Of a stretch of DNA of 64,000 bases, positions 58,625 to 64,000 are shown piece by piece. A program made the position numbers and the translations under genes. Origin of the DNA: Planctomycetaceae bacterium (GTDB taxonomy: Bacteria; Planctomycetota; Phycisphaerae; Sedimentisphaerales; UBA12454); the NCBI GenBank assembly GCA_021371795.1, contig JAJFVK010000008.1, positions 124,001 through 188,000 of the forward strand, read 5' to 3'. Each line of letters begins with the position of its first letter. The first letter of the stretch is position 1. The notes beneath the pieces were generated by a model, which made no database searches, was not told the origin of the DNA, and saw nothing but the letters and a program-made list of their open reading frames with translations.

Positions 58625-59709
58625 TGATTCTTTGCAGCAATCCCGCTTTTCAATATCTTTCCTGTGAAAAGGAAATTGACGCAGCGATAAAACGTGTGCT
58701 CAAAAGCGGGTGGTTCATTCTCGGCAAAGAAGTCAAAGCGTTCGAGGAAGAATTTGCGAAATATATCGGCGTAAATTTCGCCAAGGGCGTCGGCAGCGGC
58801 ACGGATGCGATTATGCTCGCGCTCAAAGCTCTGCAAATCGGCGCAGGCGATGAAGTCATCACCGTTTCGCACACGGCGGTCGCAACTGTCGCGGCAATAG
58901 AAATGACCTGCGCAAAAGCAGTAATGATCGATATTGAAGAAGATTTTTATACCATAGACCCGCAAAAAATTGAAGCTGTGATAACGCCGCGAACAAAAGC
59001 AATCGTTGCTGTTCATCTCTATGGTCAGCCGGCGGATTTGGGAGATATTTTAAAGATTGCGAAAAAACATAAATTGAAATTAATCGAAGATTGTGCGCAG
59101 GCTCACGGTGCGATGTATAAAAACAAGCGAGTCGGGTCAATCGGCGATATGGGGTGTTTTAGTTTTTATCCGACGAAAAATCTCGGAGCGCTCGGCGACG
59201 GCGGAATGGTTGTTACAAATAATACAGAGCTTGCCGACAGGGTTGAAATGCTTCGCCAATACGGCTGGAAAGAGCGGTATATAAGTGAATTTGCAGGCGT
59301 GAACAGCAGGCTCGATGAATTGCAGGCTGCGATACTGCGGGTTAAGCTGGCACATCTTGATGATGATAACGCAAAAAGAAACCGCATTGCTGAAATGTAC
59401 GATAAGCAGCTTGGCGGAACAGAAATGATTTTGCCGAGGAAAAGGAAAAACGGTACGCACGTTTACCATTTATATGTTGTGCGGGTGAAAAAACGCGACC
59501 AACTGCTGCAATATTTAAAACAAAACGATATAGCCGCGGCGATTCATTATCCGCAGCCTGTTCATATTCAGCCGGCGTATAATCACGGGCTGAAACTGCC
59601 GATAACGGAAAGCATAGCAAGGGAAATTTTGTCGCTGCCGATGTATCCGGAATTGAGCGAAATGGAAACGCAGAAAATAATTGATGCTGTAAAAGGATTC
59701 CTGCTATGA
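58624..59709 (+). CDS. DegT-family sugar aminotransferase (FdtB/QdtB-like)
   Basis: A 361-residue PLP enzyme with K185 in [24 protein letters not shown] and [13 protein letters not shown]. Best resembles 3-keto-6-deoxyhexose aminotransferases (FdtB/QdtB). Starts one base within the stop of the upstream methyltransferase and overlaps the next gene by four bases. Together with the C-methyltransferase and epimerases, it probably builds a methylated amino deoxysugar. Confidence 0.9.
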   Translation: MILCSNPAFQYLSCEKEIDAAIKRVLKSGWFILGKEVKAFEEEFAKYIGVNFAKGVGSGTDAIMLALKALQIGAGDEVITVSHTAVATVAAIEMTCAKAVMIDIEEDFYTIDPQKIEAVITPRTKAIVAVHLYGQPADLGDILKIAKKHKLKLIEDCAQAHGAMYKNKRVGSIGDMGCFSFYPTKNLGALGDGGMVVTNNTELADRVEMLRQYGWKERYISEFAGVNSRLDELQAAILRVKLAHLDDDNAKRNRIAEMYDKQLGGTEMILPRKRKNGTHVYHLYVVRVKKRDQLLQYLKQNDIAAAIHYPQPVHIQPAYNHGLKLPITESIAREILSLPMYPELSEMETQKIIDAVKGFLL

Positions 59710-60467
59710 GTTTTAATATCTGGGAAGGAATATATAAAAATTTCGCGGAATGTCCCAATGAGGGCGGCGGATTTTCGAGCGAAAGATGGGTTACGCAACA
59801 AACAGAAAGAATTAATAACTTAAAAGAAAAAATAAAAGCATCGCCGGAGTCGGCAGTTGGTTATCGGACAAGTTTGCTGCCGGTGGTTGCGGCAATGTCA
59901 GGTAACAATGCCAAAAAAGATAAAATTAAAATACTGGATTTTGGCGGCGGGCTGGGCGATACTTATTTGTTAATGACCTGTGGATGTGCCGGGCAGATTG
60001 AGTTTGAATTTTTTATTGTTGAAGCAGAAGAGTTGTGCAAAAAAGGCAGAGAACTTTTTAAAAACAATAAAAATATTAATTTTTTTGACAAGCTGCCGAA
60101 GGATATGGAAAATTTTGACATTATTCATTTGGGGTCTTCCATTCAATATATTGAAGACTGGAAAGGATTGATAAAGGAATTCACAAAATATAAACCTGAA
60201 TATATTTTGTTTGCAGATGTACCTGCCGGTCAAATACCGACTTATGCGACTCTGCAAAATTATTACGGTTCCAAAATGCCGCACTGGTTTTTCAATATAG
60301 ATGAATTTGTGAACGCATTATATTCTGTGAATTATGATTTATTGTTTAAGTCTGCTTTCATAGGGCCTCGTTTGGGGATTATTCAGCCAATGCCGCAGGA
60401 CAACTTTCCCCAAGAATATCGGCTTGGCGAAACATGTAATTTATTGTTTGTACGGAGATGTATATGA
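59706..60467 (+). CDS. TIGR04325-type methyltransferase
   Basis: A 253-residue protein with the characteristic start [20 protein letters not shown] followed by FSSERW, and SAM motif [15 protein letters not shown] (about residues 76-90). The group is found mainly in polysaccharide clusters; its acceptor is unknown. It ends overlapping the start of the RmlC-like gene. Confidence 0.86.
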   Translation: MSFNIWEGIYKNFAECPNEGGGFSSERWVTQQTERINNLKEKIKASPESAVGYRTSLLPVVAAMSGNNAKKDKIKILDFGGGLGDTYLLMTCGCAGQIEFEFFIVEAEELCKKGRELFKNNKNINFFDKLPKDMENFDIIHLGSSIQYIEDWKGLIKEFTKYKPEYILFADVPAGQIPTYATLQNYYGSKMPHWFFNIDEFVNALYSVNYDLLFKSAFIGPRLGIIQPMPQDNFPQEYRLGETCNLLFVRRCI

Positions 60468-60922
60468 TAGACGGTGTAGTAATTAAAAAATTAGTAACGC
60501 ACAGAGATAACAGGGGCTTTTTCCGGGAAATCATACGTTCCACGGACGATTTTTTCAGCGAAGGGTTCGCGCAGTGGAGTCATTCGCAAATGTACACGGG
60601 AGTTATAAAGGCGTGGCACTGGCATAAGGTTCAGACTGATTACTGGTATATTTGCAATGGTGTGCTGCGGGTCGGCCTGTGTGATATGCGTGAGAATTCC
60701 AAAACATACAAGCAGACGATGGATTTTCTGATGGGCGACAATCAGGAGTCGCAAATCGTTGCGATTCCGCCGGGCGTTGCGCACGGCTGCAAATCTCTTC
60801 AGGGGCCGGTTAATTTGCTGTATGTAACTTCAAGAATATACGACCCGAAAGATGAACTGCGGATACCTTACAACGACCCATCAATAAATTTCGACTGGCT
60901 GAAGGATTATGAAATTAAGTAA
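60464..60922 (+). CDS. RmlC-like cupin epimerase
   Basis: A 152-residue cupin related to dTDP-4-dehydrorhamnose 3,5-epimerase. RGFFREIIRSTDDFFS, KAWHWHKVQTDYWYICNG and IPPGVAHGCKSL correspond to the catalytic and metal-like histidine regions of the RmlC fold. The protein is shorter than RmlC (about 180), so it could be a mono-epimerase or a sugar-binding cupin. ATG 60464 is preferred because CGGAG lies six bases upstream and it overlaps the previous stop (ATGA). Confidence 0.84.
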   Translation: MIDGVVIKKLVTHRDNRGFFREIIRSTDDFFSEGFAQWSHSQMYTGVIKAWHWHKVQTDYWYICNGVLRVGLCDMRENSKTYKQTMDFLMGDNQESQIVAIPPGVAHGCKSLQGPVNLLYVTSRIYDPKDELRIPYNDPSINFDWLKDYEIK

Positions 60923-60931
60923 TTTCGCAAG

Positions 60932-61933
60932 ATGGAAGAAAATACAATAAATAAAATTTTGCCGTATTATTCGGGCAAGCGGATTTTGGTTACAGGAGCC
61001 GGCGGGTATCTTGCGTGGAATCTTGTGAATTCGCTGAAAGAAGCTTCCTGCACAATTATTCGACTAAGCAGGAACGGCGACTTGCCCGCGGTTGACGGGA
61101 ATGCGAAAGTTATTGATGTTTGCGGAAATATCAGTGAAATTGAAATATGGGACAAAGTTGTTGATGACATAGATATTATTTTTCATTTCGCTGCGCAGAC
61201 GAGCGTGCCTGCGGCGGATAAAAATCCTGTGGAAGATTTCAGGATTAATGTTTTGCCGATGCTGAATATGCTTCAGATGTGCCGGGACAAAAAAGTAAAG
61301 CCGATAATTGTTTTCGCGGGCACTGTTACGGAAGCGGGAATTACGAAAGCTCTGCCGGTTAATGAAAATTGCGAAGACCATCCGATTACTGTTTATGACC
61401 TGCATAAATTGATGGCGGAAAATTATCTGAAATTTTATTGCGGTCTCGGAACTGTTAAGAGTGTTACTTTGCGGTTGTCCAATGTTTACGGGCCGGGGCC
61501 CAGGAGCAGCAGCAGCGACCGCGGTATAATGAATATGATGATGCGCAAAGCACTTAATGGTGAAGCATTAACAATATTCGGCAAAGGCGATTGTTTGAGA
61601 GATTATGTTTTTATCGACGATGTGATTTCCGCGTTTTTGGTTTCGCCGGTGAATATTGAAAAGCTGAACGGAAGGCATTTTGTTATCGGCAGCGGAAAAG
61701 GTTATACGATTTCAGAAGCAGTACGCCTTATCGCAGAGCAAGCGGAATTGATGCTGAAAAAACGCGTGGAAATGAAACATATAATTCCGCCGTCAGAACA
61801 GCCGGCTATCGACAGTCGAAATTTTGTCGCGGATGTCAAACAGTTTTCACAGGCCGCGGGATGGCAAAGCTGTTATTCGTTGAGCGGCGGGATAAAAATA
61901 ACTTTGGATTTTTTTAATAAAAAATCTGACTGA
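60932..61933 (+). CDS. NAD-dependent sugar epimerase/dehydratase 1
   Basis: A 333-residue extended short-chain dehydrogenase: NAD-binding ILVTGAGGYLAWNLV near residue 13-27, catalytic YDLHKLMAEN (Y-x3-K) and LRLSNVYGPGPRS. Acts on nucleotide sugars; exact reaction not determined. Its stop and the next start share a base (TGATG). Confidence 0.87.
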   Translation: MEENTINKILPYYSGKRILVTGAGGYLAWNLVNSLKEASCTIIRLSRNGDLPAVDGNAKVIDVCGNISEIEIWDKVVDDIDIIFHFAAQTSVPAADKNPVEDFRINVLPMLNMLQMCRDKKVKPIIVFAGTVTEAGITKALPVNENCEDHPITVYDLHKLMAENYLKFYCGLGTVKSVTLRLSNVYGPGPRSSSSDRGIMNMMMRKALNGEALTIFGKGDCLRDYVFIDDVISAFLVSPVNIEKLNGRHFVIGSGKGYTISEAVRLIAEQAELMLKKRVEMKHIIPPSEQPAIDSRNFVADVKQFSQAAGWQSCYSLSGGIKITLDFFNKKSD

Positions 61934-61944
61934 TGGAGTCTAAG

Positions 61945-62943
61945 ATGGATGACGAATTAAAAAGTATGAGAGGCCAAAAAGTACTAATCACCGGCGGACT
62001 GGGGTTTATCGGGAGTAATCTGGCTCATAAGTGTCTTGAGCTTGGCGCGGAAGTTACGGTATTCGACTGCCTTGACCCACGTTCGGGCGGAAACTTGTTC
62101 AATGTTCACGATATCCGAGGCTCAATACAACTCGTTCATCAGGATATTCAGGATTTCAGCAGCGTTTGTCAGCATATCTGCGACAAAAATATTATTTTTA
62201 ATTGTGCGGCTTCGACTTCGCATCCGTTTTCGATGCGCGAGCCTTGGATAGATTCGGATGTCAACAGCAAAGGTGTTGTGAATCTGCTTGAGGCGATTCG
62301 CAGGTTTAATAAGCAATGCTGTTTTATTCATCTGGGAACAAGCACGCAGCTTGGCAAACTTCAGGCTGCTATCGCCGATGAAAAACACCCGGAGTTTCCA
62401 ACGGATATTTACTCGGCAAACAAATGTGTTTCTGAAAAGTACGTTTTGATATATGCCCGCTGTCATCAGTTGAATGCGACCGTCATAAGACTTTCTAATG
62501 TTTTTGGGCCGCGGGCAAGTATTCACAGCTCCGATTTTACTTTCAATAATTATTTCATCGGTCTGGCCTTTCAGAATAGAGATATAACTGTTTATGGTCA
62601 GGGCGGACAAATGAGAAATGTGATTTATGTCGATGACGCAGTCGCTGCGATTATTATGGCTTCGCAAAACGCCAAAGCGAATGGCGAAACATTCTTCGCG
62701 GTCGGCGATGAGCATTTCAGTGTTGCGCAAATTGCCGAGGCGACTGTAAAGCACATCGGTTCCGGCAGGGTTAAATATATCGAGTGGCCGAAAAGCAGAA
62801 AAGCTATCGAAGTCGGCGATGCGATTATCAGTAATAAAAAAATCAAGGGGTTTTTAGAGTGGCAGCCGATAGATACTCTCGAAAGCGGCTTGATTAAGAC
62901 AAAAGCATTCTATGAAAAATGTTTGGCGGAATATTTAGGATAA
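61945..62943 (+). CDS. NAD-dependent sugar epimerase/dehydratase 2
   Basis: A 332-residue extended SDR: VLITGGLGFIGSNLAHKCL, NCAASTSHPFSMREPW, YSANKCVSEKY (Y-x3-K) and RLSNVFGPRASIHSS. The N-terminus and downstream motifs resemble UDP-glucose 4-epimerase or GDP-mannose 4,6-dehydratase relatives. ATG 61945 has GGAG seven bases upstream; ATG 61933 coupled to the previous stop is the alternative. Confidence 0.88.
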   Translation: MDDELKSMRGQKVLITGGLGFIGSNLAHKCLELGAEVTVFDCLDPRSGGNLFNVHDIRGSIQLVHQDIQDFSSVCQHICDKNIIFNCAASTSHPFSMREPWIDSDVNSKGVVNLLEAIRRFNKQCCFIHLGTSTQLGKLQAAIADEKHPEFPTDIYSANKCVSEKYVLIYARCHQLNATVIRLSNVFGPRASIHSSDFTFNNYFIGLAFQNRDITVYGQGGQMRNVIYVDDAVAAIIMASQNAKANGETFFAVGDEHFSVAQIAEATVKHIGSGRVKYIEWPKSRKAIEVGDAIISNKKIKGFLEWQPIDTLESGLIKTKAFYEKCLAEYLG

Positions 62944-62985
62944 AATTAAAAATCAAAATTCAGGATTCGGCCTTAAAGGCCGAGG
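62944..62985. repeat. Short AAATTAA array plus GGCC hairpin
   Basis: AAATTAAAAATCAAAATTC followed by the hairpin CGGCCTT-A-AAGGCCG (62969-62983). Close relative of 21820-21872. Confidence 0.72.
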
Positions 62986-63004
62986 CTATATTCTAAGGTA
63001 AATT

Positions 63005-63940
63005 ATGAAATTTGTAGTAACAGGTGCATTGGGACATATCGGTTCGCAGTTGATTCGTGAATTGCCGGCGGCTTTTCCGAACGCCGAAGTTGTTATGATT
63101 GATAATATGGTAACGCAGCGGTATTGTTCGCTGTTTAATCTGCCTGCCAGCGGCAAATATCGTTTTATCGAAGCGGATGTATTGACAACGGATTTGAATC
63201 CGATTATTAAAGGCGCTGACGCTGTTTTTCAGCTTGCTGCGCTCACGGACGCGGCGGGAAGTTTTAAAAATAAAGACGCGGTCGAGAATAATAATTTCAA
63301 CGCGACCGTCAAAGTCGCGCAGGTGTGCAGCGAAGCTAAATGCCCGATGATTCATCTTTCATCGACGAGCGTTTATGGCACGCAAAAAGAAGTCGTTGAT
63401 GAGAATTGCAGCGAAGAAGAATTAAAACCTCAAAGTCCTTATGCGCATACGAAATTAAAAGAAGAAAGATTTTTGCAGGATTTGGGAGCGAAAGACAGGC
63501 TGCGTTTTGTTACCTGTCGATTCGGGACGATTTGCGGAATCTCTGCGGGGATGAGATTTCATACGGCGATAAATAAATTCTGCTGGCAGGCTGTGATGGG
63601 ACAGCCGATTACCGTCTGGCGGACGGCGCTGAATCAGAAAAGACCTTATTTGACGCTCGACGACGCAATGAGGGCGTTTGTCTTTATTGTGAAAAATAAT
63701 TTGTTCGACGGAAAAATTTATAATGTGCTGACGCAGAATATGACGGTCAATGATATTATTCAGCTTATACAGAAGCATATTTCGAAAGTTGAAATTCAAT
63801 ATGTCGATACCGAAATTATGAACCAGCTTTCTTATGAAGTATTGTGCGAACGCGTCCGCGGCAAAGGTTTCGAGTTTGCCGGCAACATTGCGAAATGTAT
63901 AGACGATACAATAAGACTGCTCCAGCCGGCAGGTATATAG
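63005..63940 (+). CDS. NAD-dependent sugar epimerase/dehydratase 3
   Basis: A 311-residue extended SDR with FVVTGALGHIGSQLIREL, QLAALTDAAGSF, a YAHTKLKEE catalytic Y-x3-K and FGTICGISAGMRF. Separated from the previous gene by a repeat spacer, with its own AAGG ribosome binding site. It most likely continues the nucleotide-sugar pathway of the locus. Confidence 0.87.
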   Translation: MKFVVTGALGHIGSQLIRELPAAFPNAEVVMIDNMVTQRYCSLFNLPASGKYRFIEADVLTTDLNPIIKGADAVFQLAALTDAAGSFKNKDAVENNNFNATVKVAQVCSEAKCPMIHLSSTSVYGTQKEVVDENCSEEELKPQSPYAHTKLKEERFLQDLGAKDRLRFVTCRFGTICGISAGMRFHTAINKFCWQAVMGQPITVWRTALNQKRPYLTLDDAMRAFVFIVKNNLFDGKIYNVLTQNMTVNDIIQLIQKHISKVEIQYVDTEIMNQLSYEVLCERVRGKGFEFAGNIAKCIDDTIRLLQPAGI

Positions 63941-63941
63941 T

Positions 63942-64000
63942 TTATCTATTGGCGTACATCTGCTGGTAATATTGCTGATAGTTTCCGCTGGTTACGCCGG
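63942..64000 (-). CDS. C-terminal end of an unidentified minus-strand protein
   Basis: The minus strand is open from the window edge to a TAA at 63944-63942, giving GVTSGNYQQYYQQMYANR as the last residues. The Tyr/Gln-rich end is not diagnostic. It would be convergent with the epimerase, whose stop is two bases away. Too short for a function. Confidence 0.4.
   Translation of the reverse strand, partial: GVTSGNYQQYYQQMYANR

Overview
The window looks like a chromosomal segment of a Gram-negative planctomycete, most likely class Phycisphaerae (Sedimentisphaerales-like). This is an inference, not a lookup. It rests on moderate GC content (about 44% by eye), the mixed type IV pilus / type II secretion pseudopilin locus with a very large GspK-like protein, the indolepyruvate oxidoreductase plus phenylacetate-CoA ligase set, and intergenic spacers full of short-period, word-like repeats. 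No rRNA, tRNA or CRISPR array was seen.

Layout. 0-10.4 kb: the end of a concentrative nucleoside transporter, a metallo-beta-lactamase-fold hydrolase, then a long minus-strand run: rnpA, yidD, a tiny MerR-type regulator, an MCE (MlaD-like) protein, iorA-iorB-paaK (aryl-pyruvate to aryl-acetyl-CoA chemistry) and a complete DctPQM TRAP transporter. 10.4-16.5 kb: an AT-rich accessory island with an AlwI-like restriction endonuclease, two beta-class adenine methylases, and a KilA-N gene bracketed by direct repeats and followed by a methylase remnant. 16.5-24.2 kb: housekeeping genes (CBS-domain cation/proton antiporter, U32 protein, fumarase beta subunit, YchF-like GTPase, sorbitol-type dehydrogenase, CinA). 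24.2-39.0 kb: a pilus/secretion locus with two PilB/GspE ATPases, PilT, PilC/GspF, six pseudopilin-type proteins and a GspK-like protein. A cspA-like gene follows with a good promoter and terminator. 39.6-44.8 kb: a second AT-rich restriction-modification island with a methylase carrying a putative B3/EcoRII-N-like N-terminal domain, an uncharacterised cysteine-rich possible nuclease, and a TdeIII-like endonuclease. 44.8-64 kb: a surface-polysaccharide locus with an MsbA-like ABC exporter carrying a PDZ-like insert, at least five glycosyltransferases, five methyltransferases, a WbpB/D/E-like set for a 2,3-diacetamido-uronic acid, two DegT aminotransferases, an RmlC-like epimerase and three nucleotide-sugar epimerase/dehydratases.

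How the parts fit. The pilus/secretion genes run in one direction from a strong sigma-70-like promoter just downstream of cinA, so a role in secretion, twitching or DNA uptake is plausible. The polysaccharide genes are tightly packed with many start/stop overlaps, so they probably form two or three operons separated by convergent genes. The two restriction-modification islands share AT-richness and near-identical short sequences in their flanks.

The least explained signal is in the spacers. Many contain degenerate arrays of 7-, 9- or 10-bp words. In the pseudopilin operon these are often arranged as inverted arms around a small GC-rich hairpin, giving nested hairpin modules that sometimes supply the stop codon of the gene before them. 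I found no annotation class that fits them exactly; the nearest known analogues are the heptanucleotide STRR repeats of cyanobacteria and REP/RAYT elements.
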